From Streptomyces hygroscopicus (GTDB taxonomy: Bacteria; Actinomycetota; Actinomycetes; Streptomycetales; Streptomycetaceae), in contig NZ_LBMW01000021.1 in NCBI RefSeq assembly GCF_026168105.1, positions 1-64,000 of the forward strand: DNA of 64,000 bases, read 5' to 3'. The translations under genes and the position numbers were made by a program. Below are positions 34,207 through 42,335 of this stretch, piece by piece. The stretch's first letter is position 1, and every line of letters begins with the position of its first letter. The notes beneath the pieces are model-generated. The model did not search any database. It was not told the origin of the DNA and worked only from the letters and a program-made list of their open reading frames with translations.

Positions 34207-35038
34207 CCGAACTGATCCGGTGGCCTCCACGGCCTCCACACCGCGTGCCCGGGCGTCGGCGCCACCACAGCGCGAAGCTGCGAGCCACCAGGGGTGCCGG
34301 GACTGCCCGGCCGCGTCGGTCGACTGGCGCCTCCCGGGCAGGAGGCCACGCTGCGCACGCCGTGACCGGAACAAAGCTGCCCACCGGCGCCTTTGACCGG
34401 CGGTCCGCTCGGCGTGCCCACGGAAACGGCCCCAACCACCGTCGAGCAGAACTCGTTCCCAAGGGTCACCCCGTCCGGCCGGGCACCACTCCCGCACGGC
34501 ACCGTCTTGTGCGGCGATCTCGCCTTTTTGACGCCGGTGGGATTTCCGGAAACGGCCGTGAACCGTGCAGGGCGACGGCCGCGTAGTAGCCAGTAGAAGT
34601 CCCTGCTGCCGGATCGATGGAGCGGCAGGGCGGGGCGGCCGACCTGGCTCACGACCCCTCGTCGAGAGCGGCTGCTCCAGCTCATCCGCGTGCGGTCCCC
34701 GCTGCGGCGCGGGCGAGCATAGGCGACCTGGATCCCGACATCCGGGTCACGCGGGTCAGGGCCCTGCCACCGGAGGCCTGATCCCCGGCGGCCCCGCCCT
34801 CTTGCATGAGGGCGGGGCCGGCCTGCTCGGGGTGCGTGCGGAGCGGACCACCGGCCGGACCTGCCGTCCTGGCGGGGTTGTGCTGACGACGACCATGACG
34901 GGGGCGCTGCGCAGAAGACCGGTGGGCGCGTCCGCGCGGCCGGGTGATGACTTCTGGGTGAGTGCCTCGCTGTTTGCGTTCAGGTGTCGGCAACGGCTGG
35001 AGCGTGGTTGCCGGTTCCTCGCCGCGTTTGTGGCGTGG
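34207..35038. other. Long intergenic region with one strong hairpin
   Basis: About 830 bases between the hydrolase and the TetR gene. Several long frames exist on both strands, but none has a ribosome site or recognisable sequence. A short element around 34701-34731 recurs near 41470-41500 (about 30 of 34 bases alike). The hairpin at 34790-34819 is listed separately. Confidence 0.5.
34790..34819. terminator. Perfect 12-bp hairpin
   Basis: GGCCCCGCCCTC (34790-34801) pairs perfectly with GAGGGCGGGGCC (34808-34819) over a six-base loop. It lies 220 bases past the TetR stop and 580 past the hydrolase stop, so it may terminate the TetR message or be a leftover of a lost gene. Confidence 0.55.
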
Positions 35039-35581
35039 TCATGCCCGTCCCACCCCTCGCAGATACGTCTTGACCAGCACGTCCGCCGCCTGGCCCGCAT
35101 CGAGGCTGGGCAGTTGTGCTGTCGCCAGGTGCAGCAGCTGCTGCAGCAGGGCGCTGGCCCATCCGGCCGGCAGGTCGGCCCGCAGGAGGCCTTCGTCGGT
35201 GGCGCGTTGCAGGAAGACGTCGACCTGCTCGATCAGTCGGCCGCGGCGTTCGCGGATCGTCTCGTCGGCGCGCATGCGTCCCAGTTCGACGGGCCAGGTC
35301 CGGTTGACTTCGATGATGCCCTCGGCGTAGCGGTGCAGCGCCACCGCGACCGGGGCCTCCAACAGCCGGGCGGCTTCGCTTGCGCGCTCGATCGCATCGA
35401 GGCGCGCCTGGTAGATGGCGGCCAGCAAGTCCTCGCGCGAGGCGAAGTGCCGGTACACGGTGCGGCGATCCATGCCCGCGGCGGCGGCGATGGCGGCGAT
35501 GCTCGCGGACGGATCATCTGCGAGCAGGCGGGCGCCTGTGGTCAGGACAGCTTCCAGGTTGCGTGCGGCGTCGGCTCTCAC
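35039..35581 (-). CDS. TetR-family transcriptional regulator
   Basis: A 180-residue TetR regulator. The N-terminal DNA-binding part reads LTTGARLLADDPSASIAAIAAAAGMDRRTVYRHFASREDLLAAIYQARLDA, a clear helix-turn-helix. The C-terminal helical part is a variable ligand-binding domain. GTG 35581 is the first start in frame. Divergent from the aldehyde dehydrogenase gene with 131 bases between, so it very likely represses that gene and possibly the exporter beyond it. The ligand may be an aldehyde or a drug. Confidence 0.85.
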   Translation of the reverse strand: MRADAARNLEAVLTTGARLLADDPSASIAAIAAAAGMDRRTVYRHFASREDLLAAIYQARLDAIERASEAARLLEAPVAVALHRYAEGIIEVNRTWPVELGRMRADETIRERRGRLIEQVDVFLQRATDEGLLRADLPAGWASALLQQLLHLATAQLPSLDAGQAADVLVKTYLRGVGRA

Positions 35582-35712
35582 CTGCCATATCTAACCATTG
35601 ATGCGGCACATGCTGAGATAACAAGCACGTCTGAGTAGCGGTAAGAAAATTAAGTGCTACATTGGCGTGACAGATAGGGCCTGGGGGTCCTGAAGCCTGG
35701 AGGCAAGAAAAC

Positions 35713-37158
35713 GTGATCATCAACGACGAGCTCTACATCGGCGGCACCTGGACCGCGCCGAGTGATCCGACACTGACGCTGGACATCCAGGCGCCACATG
35801 ACCGCTCCGTCATCGGACGTGCAGCGCAGGCCGCCCCCGCGGATGTGGACCGCGCGGTGGCAGCAGCCCGTGCGGCCTTCGACCACGGACCGTGGCCGAA
35901 GACGGCACCGGCAGAACGGATCGCCGTCCTGCGCCGCCTGAACGCCCTGCGGGAAAAGCGGGCGGAGGAGATCGCGGCACTGATCTCCGCGGAGAACGGC
36001 TCGGCGGGCTGGTTCACACGGGCGGGGCAGCCGGGGCTGACCCGGCAGGCCAACGCCTATCTGAAGGCGGCCGAGGAGTTCGGCTGGGAGGAGACTCTCG
36101 AGCCCTCCGACGAGGCGCTGCCGTTCCGCAGCGTGGTACGCCGCGAGCCGATCGGCGTCGTGGCCGCCGTCATCCCATGGAATTCCCCGTTCTCCGCCGC
36201 GCTGGCGAAGCTCATTCCGGCGCTGCTGGTGGGGAACACGGTCGTGCTCAAGACCTCGCCGGAGAACTCGCTGAGCATGAACCTGCTCGCCGAACTGCTG
36301 GATGCATCCGGGCTCCCCGAGGGAGTGGTCAGCGTGCTCCACGCCGACCGCGAGACCAGCGAGTACCTGGTGTCGCACCCCGGTGTGGACAAGATTTCCT
36401 TCACCGGCTCCACCCGGGCAGGCCGTCGCATCGCCTCGATCGCCGGCCAGCAGCTCAAGCGGGTGAGCCTGGAGCTGGGCGGCAAGTCGGCGGCAATCCT
36501 CCTGGAAGACGCCGATGTCCCCCAGGCTGTCGCGGGCCTGAAGTTCGCCTCGCTGCTCAACAACGGAGAGGCGTGCATCGCGCAGACCCGCATCCTGGCG
36601 CCGCGCTCGCGCTACGAGGAGGTCGTCGGGGCACTCAAGGAGATGGTGGAGTCCCTGAAGGTGGGCGATCCGGCCGACGAGGACACCTTCATCGGTCCCA
36701 TGATCCGCCCCGACCAGCAGCAGCGCGTGCGTGACTACATCCGGCTCGGCATCGACGAGGGTGCGCGCCTGGTCACCGGAGGCCCGCACGTCCCCGCGGG
36801 GCTGGAGGGCGGCAACTACGTCACCCCGACCCTGTTCGCCGATGTCGACAACCGGATGCGGATCGCCCAGGAGGAGATCTTCGGCCCGGTCCTCGTGGTC
36901 ATTGCCTACGAGGACGAGGACGACGCGGTGCGCATGGCCAACGACTCGCAGTACGGCCTCTCGGGCGGCGTCTGGTCCGGCGACGAGACCCGTGCGCTGT
37001 CCGTCGCCCGGCGCGTGCGGACCGGCACCGTCACCGTCAATGGCACCCCGATTGGCTTCGACGGGCCCTTCGGCGGGTTCAAGGCCAGCGGCATCGGCCG
37101 CGAATACGGCGCCACCGGGCTGGCCACCTACGTCGAGTACAAGACGATCACCGCCTGA
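35713..37158 (+). CDS. NAD(P)-dependent aldehyde dehydrogenase
   Basis: A 481-residue aldehyde dehydrogenase. Family motifs are IPWNSPF, KTSPENSLSMN, ISFTGSTRAGR, the general-base Glu in LELGGKS, and the catalytic Cys in NNGEACIAQTR. EEIFGPVL and PFGGFKASGIGRE complete the C-terminal part. GTG 35713 follows GGAGG. Oxidises an aldehyde to an acid in the cytoplasm. The exporter gene follows 143 bases later on the same strand and may share the TetR control. Confidence 0.9.
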   Translation: MIINDELYIGGTWTAPSDPTLTLDIQAPHDRSVIGRAAQAAPADVDRAVAAARAAFDHGPWPKTAPAERIAVLRRLNALREKRAEEIAALISAENGSAGWFTRAGQPGLTRQANAYLKAAEEFGWEETLEPSDEALPFRSVVRREPIGVVAAVIPWNSPFSAALAKLIPALLVGNTVVLKTSPENSLSMNLLAELLDASGLPEGVVSVLHADRETSEYLVSHPGVDKISFTGSTRAGRRIASIAGQQLKRVSLELGGKSAAILLEDADVPQAVAGLKFASLLNNGEACIAQTRILAPRSRYEEVVGALKEMVESLKVGDPADEDTFIGPMIRPDQQQRVRDYIRLGIDEGARLVTGGPHVPAGLEGGNYVTPTLFADVDNRMRIAQEEIFGPVLVVIAYEDEDDAVRMANDSQYGLSGGVWSGDETRALSVARRVRTGTVTVNGTPIGFDGPFGGFKASGIGREYGATGLATYVEYKTITA

Positions 37159-37301
37159 CCTCGCCGCTCCGAAGAACAGACACCTGGGACCTGCGCCCCC
37201 GCCGGGCGAGAGACAGGCCCTACCGCAGCCAGCCCCCGATGGCTGCCGCTCGCTGTGCGGCACGAGGAATCCCTGCCGACACCCTGTCCAGAAGGCCGGC
37301 C

Positions 37302-38858
37302 ATGTCTCCTACCGCCACCCCAGCTCCGAATCGTTCTCACGACAGGACACCGTCAGCCATACCGAGAACCGCGATGGCCGTATCCGCTCTGATCATGGCG
37401 GTCCTGCTCGCCTCACTCGACCAGACCATCGTCTCCACCGCCCTCCCGGCCATCGCCTCGGACCTGGGAGGATTCACGTCGATCGCCTGGATCAGCACCT
37501 CCTATCTGCTTGCCTCGACCGCTGCCACCCCCCTGTGGGGCAAGCTCGGCGACATGTTCGGCCGCACGCGTTTGTACCTCGGCGCGATGGCCCTCTTCCT
37601 CCTCGCCTCGGCTCTGTGCGCACTCGCCCGCAACATGGGCGAGTTGATCGCCACGCGCGCACTGCAGGGAATGGGCGGCGGCGGGATGATCGTCCTCACC
37701 TTCGCCCTCGTGGGGGACGTGGCCGCACCGCAGGACCGCGGCCGCTACCAAAGCCTGTTCGGCTCCGCCTACGGCGCAGCGGCCATCGTCGGGCCCATGC
37801 TCGGCGGCGTTTTCACCGACCAGTTGTCCTGGCGCTGGGCCTTCCTGGCCAACCTGCCCGTCGGTCTCGTCGCGCTGGTAATCGCGGCCCGCGCCCTGCC
37901 CGCCGGCACCAGGCGCGCCACCGCGCGCATCGACTACCTCGGTGCGCTGCTACTGGCGGCCCTGGCCACCTGCCTGGTACTGATCATCTCCTTCGGCGGC
38001 CACTGGGGCTGGAGCTCGCCGACGACCTTGGGGCTGGCCGGCACGGCGGCAACCCTGGTCGCCCTGTTCAAGCCCGTTGAGCAGCGTGCGGCAGCGCCCG
38101 TGCTCCCGCTGCCGATGCTGCGCAGCCGCACCGTCGCCCTGGCATCGGCTGTGGGATTCATCGCCAACGCTGCCATGTTCTGCGTGCTGGTGTACCTGCC
38201 GACCTATCTGCAAGTCGTCCACGGCGTCTCGGCGACCTTGTCCGGTGTGCACATGCTGCCGTTGGTCGGCGGCCTGGTCCTCAGCCAGTCGCTGGCCGGC
38301 CGGTGGGCCGGACGCGGCGGAGCCTGGCAGACCTGCCTCATCGCCGGAATGGCACTGAACGCGCTCGGCCTGCTCCTGCTGACCACGATGGTCCCGCAAA
38401 CCGGCACCGTGACGCTCGGTCTGTACTTCTTCGTCCTGGGGGTGGGCATCGGCATGGTGCCGATGGTGGTGATGACCGCGGTCCAAAACTCCGTGGACCC
38501 AGCGGACCTCGGTGCGGCCAGCGCCGTGGTCACCTTCGCCCGTTCCATCGGTGCCGCCTTCGGCGTCACGGCGTTCGGCACCTTGCTCAACAACGGCTTC
38601 ACCGAACGGCTCAGCACGGTGACCGGCGGCCTGCACCTGCCGGGCGGCTTCAACCCCGGCAGGACCGAAGCCGTCGCAGCCCTGCCCGATCTCGTGAGAG
38701 TACCGGTCCTCGCCGCCTTCTCCGCCGCCATGACCAGCGCCTTCCTCCTCACGGTCCCGCTGGTCACTGTCGGCCTCGTCCTCACCTTCTTCCTCAAGGA
38801 AGGGACAGGCAGAAGGACGCGCGCGCGTTCCTCCACCTGCGCCACGCAGGCCAGATGA
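37302..38858 (+). CDS. MFS multidrug exporter, DHA2 (EmrB/QacA) type
   Basis: A 518-residue transporter with about 14 hydrophobic segments. Motif C-like and family-specific sequences are present: VLLASLDQTIVSTALPAIASDLGG, the loop GKLGDMFGRTRLYLGAM, RALQGMGGGGMIVL and SAYGAAAIVGPMLGGVFTDQLSWRWAFLANLPVGL. Exports hydrophobic compounds in exchange for protons. ATG 37302 has GAAGG six bases upstream. Together with the TetR regulator and aldehyde dehydrogenase it forms a likely detoxification unit. Confidence 0.9.
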   Translation: MSPTATPAPNRSHDRTPSAIPRTAMAVSALIMAVLLASLDQTIVSTALPAIASDLGGFTSIAWISTSYLLASTAATPLWGKLGDMFGRTRLYLGAMALFLLASALCALARNMGELIATRALQGMGGGGMIVLTFALVGDVAAPQDRGRYQSLFGSAYGAAAIVGPMLGGVFTDQLSWRWAFLANLPVGLVALVIAARALPAGTRRATARIDYLGALLLAALATCLVLIISFGGHWGWSSPTTLGLAGTAATLVALFKPVEQRAAAPVLPLPMLRSRTVALASAVGFIANAAMFCVLVYLPTYLQVVHGVSATLSGVHMLPLVGGLVLSQSLAGRWAGRGGAWQTCLIAGMALNALGLLLLTTMVPQTGTVTLGLYFFVLGVGIGMVPMVVMTAVQNSVDPADLGAASAVVTFARSIGAAFGVTAFGTLLNNGFTERLSTVTGGLHLPGGFNPGRTEAVAALPDLVRVPVLAAFSAAMTSAFLLTVPLVTVGLVLTFFLKEGTGRRTRARSSTCATQAR

Positions 38859-39129
38859 TCAAAGCCCCCGTTCCCCGAGATGGTCATCGGCCGGACGAGC
38901 GCGGCGGCGTCGAGTCCTTCCGTCCACACCGGCACCACCGAGCCGGCCGCCGCCCCAGCGACCGGTCGAGGCCGCTGATCGGGCGCGGCCACCGGCGCCT
39001 GCTCGTGGTCGAGCGGCTCCGCGAGGCCCGATCTCTCAGTCAGTCGGGCGGTACGTGGCAACGGTGACCAGGACGCGCGTGGCGAACAGACGTTTCTCCC
39101 GTTGGTGGTGCGCTCGATGGCGGCGGTGG

Positions 39130-39290
39130 GGGGTGTTTCGTCCGGGCCATCGACGTCCGAGGAGATATCAAGAGCCCCTTGACGTCCGGGTTGAGGTGGC
39201 ATTGCCATCCCTTTTCTGTTGCCTGGATACCTCTATCGCTGGAAAGGGCCGCCTCGGAATACGGTTCACGCGTTCTCGACAACACGGGCT
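39130..39290 (-). pseudogene. Inverted decayed copy of the PPSY-gene leader and N-terminus
   Basis: Read on the minus strand, this stretch matches 31193-31350: GTTGTCGAGAACG-GTGAACC, then a diverged leader with AGAGGTA-CCAGGCAACAGAAAAGGGA, then MPPQPGRQGALDISSDVDGPDETPP compared with MPPQPRRRGALDVSLDVDSDGEF. An open frame continues from 39208 to 38204, but it overlaps the exporter gene and loses similarity after about 30 residues. It is thus a truncated duplicate. Confidence 0.6.
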
Positions 39291-39344
39291 TCAGCCTTGG
39301 CCGTGGACACCGTTTGTCATGCGTCGACTTGTCATGCGTCGACG

Positions 39345-39441
39345 GCCAGGCAGTGATCTCTGCCCGCAGATGGGCGGGCGCGAGGTAGCCGATCGCGGAG
39401 TGCCTGCGCTCGTGGTGGTAGAAGCCGAGCCGGCGGAACAT
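39345..39441 (-). mobile_element. IS3-family transposase C-terminal fragment
   Basis: The minus strand reads RRLGFYHHERRHSAIGYLAPAHLRAEITA, which is the end of the integrase catalytic domain of IS3-type transposases, in which the last acidic catalytic residue lies earlier. The upstream part of the gene is missing. It lies next to the inverted PPSY-gene remnant and may have caused its inversion. Confidence 0.7.
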
Positions 39442-39873
39442 CGTGAGCCGGGCGGTACGCGCTTGTCAGCCACGACACTACGCCGACAGGGTACGCATCT
39501 GGTCAAACCCCTAGGCCGGCACCACCGCATGAAATCCACGTCCCGGACGGCAGCGGATCCGGTCGCCCGGAAGGGGACCGGCGGCCACAAGCGCGGCATA
39601 TTGCGGCAGGCCGCGCGGAGCGTCGCTCGACCTCCTCCTGATCTTCCCGGAGTTTAAAATCCCGCAGGTGGCGCGGATAGGAGTCCGCTGATTTTGCGAC
39701 TGGCCAGCCAGGACCGGCGTGTGGAAGCAAGGGGCCGCCCAGAAGAATTCCGGGGTCGAACACCAGCTTCACCCCGGTTCCGACCGGTCAGTGGGCGGTT
39801 GCTGAACCGCCGGGCCAACCCCGTGCGTTGGTGTGGGGCGTACGGTCTTCTTACGAATTCTGTGGGGTGTGTT

Positions 39874-40485
39874 GTGCCTGGTCCCAATGACGCCGGGTAT
39901 GCGGCAGCGATCCGCTGCCTGTACGGTCTGGACGGAACACCTGCCAAGGCATGCCGCGGAGTCCTGCCGGCCGTACGGGTGACGGTGGACGTGCCCGGCC
40001 ACGGGACGGTGAAGGTCGGACAGCGGCTGCACAACCTTCTCAAACCCACGTACAGGGCGGGCGACGGGCAAGCGCAGGCGCTGCAGGAGGCGGGCATCCC
40101 GCTGGTGCCACGGCCAGGAGGCGGCTGGCGCATTGACCCGAGCGTGCGGCGGGCCAGCCCCATCAATGCAGAGGCTGCCGACATGAGGAACGCCAGGGCG
40201 ATCCGCTGCCTGTACGGCCTGGACGGAACACCTGCCAAGGCATGCCGCGGGGTCCTGCCGGCCGTACGGGTGACGGTGGACGTGCCCGGCCACGGGACGG
40301 TGAAGGTCGGACAGCGGTTGCGCAACCTTCTCAATCCCACGTACAGGGCGGGCGACGGGCAAGCGCAGGCGCTGCAGGAGGCGGGCATCCCGCTGGTGCC
40401 ACGGCCAGGAGGCGGCTGGAACGTTGCCCCCACAGTCCGCTTTTGCAGCTGGCCTCGCGCCCTCACGAGGTGGGCTGTCCGGTAG
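39874..40485 (+). CDS. YGLDGT-repeat protein, two repeats (paralogue)
   Basis: A protein of 203 residues (263 if started at 39694) with two repeats of the same 97-residue kind as 28838-29758. The repeats are almost identical in DNA (39912-40138 versus 40203-40429, period 291 bases), showing a very recent in-frame duplication. Their core reads CLYGLDGTPAKACRGVLPAVRVTVDVPGHGTVKVGQRLHNLL. The same candidate start GTG, TTGGTG box and leader are shared with the other copy. Function unknown. Confidence 0.6.
   Translation: MPGPNDAGYAAAIRCLYGLDGTPAKACRGVLPAVRVTVDVPGHGTVKVGQRLHNLLKPTYRAGDGQAQALQEAGIPLVPRPGGGWRIDPSVRRASPINAEAADMRNARAIRCLYGLDGTPAKACRGVLPAVRVTVDVPGHGTVKVGQRLRNLLNPTYRAGDGQAQALQEAGIPLVPRPGGGWNVAPTVRFCSWPRALTRWAVR
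39912..40429 (+). repeat. 291-bp tandem duplication in the paralogous repeat gene
   Basis: Two neighbouring units starting at GGTCTGGACGGAACACCTG and GGCCTGGACGGAACACCTG respectively share nearly all bases over about 227 bases, separated by a more variable spacer that encodes the inter-repeat linker. The near identity contrasts with the older, diverged repeats of the 28.8-kb copy. Confidence 0.8.
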
Positions 40486-40589
40486 GTGAATGAGAGCGCA
40501 AGGAGCGCTCCTGAACTGCAGTGCCGGTGAGTTGGGCTGTTTCCACTGGTCGGGGCCATGGCGACGCGGGCTTTGGCAGTCAGCGCGCC

Positions 40590-40757
40590 TGACGGGACGC
40601 ACGGCTCAAGACCGGCATCGCGCCTCGGGCCAGGGCCGCTCCGTGGAACGTGGCCATCGGGGTACTCAGGTTCAGCGGACACACGAACATCACCGTCGGC
40701 CTCCGCCACCATGCCCGCAACTCCACCCGGCCCTTCACGACCTCGGACATCCCGTGA
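40590..40757 (+). mobile_element. Transposase C-terminal fragment (ISAs1/DDE type)
   Basis: The plus strand reads TGIAPRARAAPWNVAIGVLRFSGHTNITVGLRHHARNSTRPFTTSDIP then stop. Typical DDE transposases of this kind end RTGHAPRVMATLRNLAIGLLRLAGHTNIAAALRHHAR, so this is a worn-down end of such a gene. No start, N-terminal part or inverted repeats were found. Confidence 0.6.
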
Positions 40758-40956
40758 TCAAACCGGGCAGCTCCAAAGTGACACAGTCCTGCCAACCACC
40801 CTGCCGAATTGAGATCGGCATCTGTCGAACCGCATCCTTGCTGGATCCGTGGTTATTGCTGAGAGTTCATCGAGATGTTCCGTGCAGAAATCGATAGATC
40901 CTGTCCCTGACCAGCTCTCTCAACCTCAGAAACCGCGGCAAAGGAAGCAGGCTGAC

Positions 40957-41427
40957 ATGCCTAGTCAAAACAGGCCCCCATCAGGAGTGCCAACAGGGCC
41001 CAGCGTGCAGCCTATGCGTCCTTCCACTCGGTTGCGGGAGGTAATTGTGCGAACAAATCAGAGTCTTGTACAAGCGAATCAGGACTATGTCGAGCTGGAA
41101 AAACTGGCCATGGGGGATGTCAGCCCTGAGGCGGTGGGCGCGCGGGATGTAAACGGGAAACTGGCAGACATTATGCTTGTTGCCAGTGCGGTAACCGATC
41201 ACTACACTCGTGAGATCCAGAACAACCCGCTGCGCGGTCCTGAGTATTTTGAGCCCATGATCCCGCGGGTCGAGAAACAGTACAGGAAGCTCGAGGACAT
41301 GCGAGGGTACCAGGCGGGCGCCAGGCGACATTTTGAGGAGGCAGTCCGTCAGCGGCAGCAGCGGGCTGCAACAGCCGCCTCGCAAAGCCCAAATGCCATT
41401 GTCCAACAGCCCAGCAGCAGTAGGTAG
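40957..41427 (+). CDS. Unknown 156-aa helical protein
   Basis: A 156-residue protein with a proline-rich start (MPSQNRPPSGVPTGPSVQPMRPS), a long helical middle rich in Glu, Lys and Gln (LREVIVRTNQSLVQANQDYVELEKLAMG and MIPRVEKQYRKLEDMRGYQAGARRHFEEAVRQRQQ), and a Ser/Gln tail. Coiled-coil is likely in the middle. ATG 40957 is preceded by AAGGAAGCAGG. Lower GC than the surroundings, like 30273-31166. No family recognised. Its place downstream of a repeat-protein gene mirrors that of 30273-31166 but the two proteins are not obviously alike. Confidence 0.55.
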   Translation: MPSQNRPPSGVPTGPSVQPMRPSTRLREVIVRTNQSLVQANQDYVELEKLAMGDVSPEAVGARDVNGKLADIMLVASAVTDHYTREIQNNPLRGPEYFEPMIPRVEKQYRKLEDMRGYQAGARRHFEEAVRQRQQRAATAASQSPNAIVQQPSSSR

Positions 41428-42335
41428 TTGCGAACCAGCTGCAGCCGGCCCAGCAGTGCCCGGCCCCCTGCTGCGGCGCGGGCGAGCAGAAGCGACCTGG
41501 AGGAACTACGTCCCCCTCCGGGCGGCACGGGTCGGCGCCACATTTGGGAGGCCGATCCGATACGGGCCGGCCTGTGCACTCCGCCGCATGAGGCGAGGCC
41601 GGCCCCTGTGCGCACAGCACACCTCCCCACAGGCCATGTGAACCCGCTCCCCGCCATACCCGTTGCACGAGGCGAAAGGGTTCCTGGCACCTCCCCGAGA
41701 GGCGGCAGGGTCAGGGCGGCCGTCGGGACACTCCCCGGTCCGGGCGGCCGCCCGCAAGGCTCCCGCTTGCGCGCGGCCCGGTGGCAGTACCGTCGCAGGC
41801 CAGACCCACCCCACGGCACCGAGCCGGTGGACTTCCCAAGGCAGGAAGACCCCGCACGGCACAAGGAACTGGTGCGGGGCACTTGAGGTACGGCTCGCGG
41901 TGTCCCTGCCTCGAAGCAAGCCCGCGGCACCTTCCGCTTACCACCACTGTGCGATCCAGCAGCGACCTCTCGCCTCACGCACAGCCCCGCCTGCTGCACA
42001 GAAGTACGGCTCCCGGTACCCAGCTGTCCGGCGGTTGCCGACAGCGGGTGAGACAGCGTCGCACCGCACCATGGGGCGCCGTCTTGGTGTCACAGAAGCA
42101 AGTGCAGTAGCCCCCTCCCAGTTGGCTGCATGCGCACGAGAGGAGAGATGTGCCATGGCTGAATCCTCATACGGAATCGAGCCTCCCAAGAGCGCGGGGC
42201 GGTTGACACAAACCACGGAGAGGTCCGCGTTTCGTCTCAGAACGGTGACGAGGTGACCCGGTCGGAAGCCGGGGACCGTGGTGCAAGTGCGTGACCGGAC
42301 TGGCCGGAAAACGCACAGACAAGGAGCTGACCATC
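41428..42335. other. Long intergenic region
   Basis: About 900 bases with no convincing long gene. It holds a hairpin CCCCGCAC/GTGCGGGG (41850-41857 with 41872-41879), the short element shared with 34.7 kb, and a 33-codon frame listed separately. The last bases hold the AAGGAG ribosome site of the following lipoprotein. Confidence 0.4.
42155..42256 (+). CDS. Possible 33-residue small protein
   Basis: An ATG preceded by AGAGGAGAGATG opens a frame of 33 codons with a polar sequence (MAESSYGIEPPKS...RTVTR) and no cysteine or hydrophobic segment. The ribosome site is good but nothing else supports it. Confidence 0.2.
   Translation: MAESSYGIEPPKSAGRLTQTTERSAFRLRTVTR

Noticed and set aside
34565..35638. 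Plus-strand frame of 357 codons
   Set aside because: It is the antisense shadow of the TetR gene and has no ribosome site or family.
38204..39208. Minus-strand frame of 334 codons
   Set aside because: Overlaps the well-supported exporter gene by about 650 bases; only its first 30 codons match the PPSY-gene start, so it is treated as a remnant.
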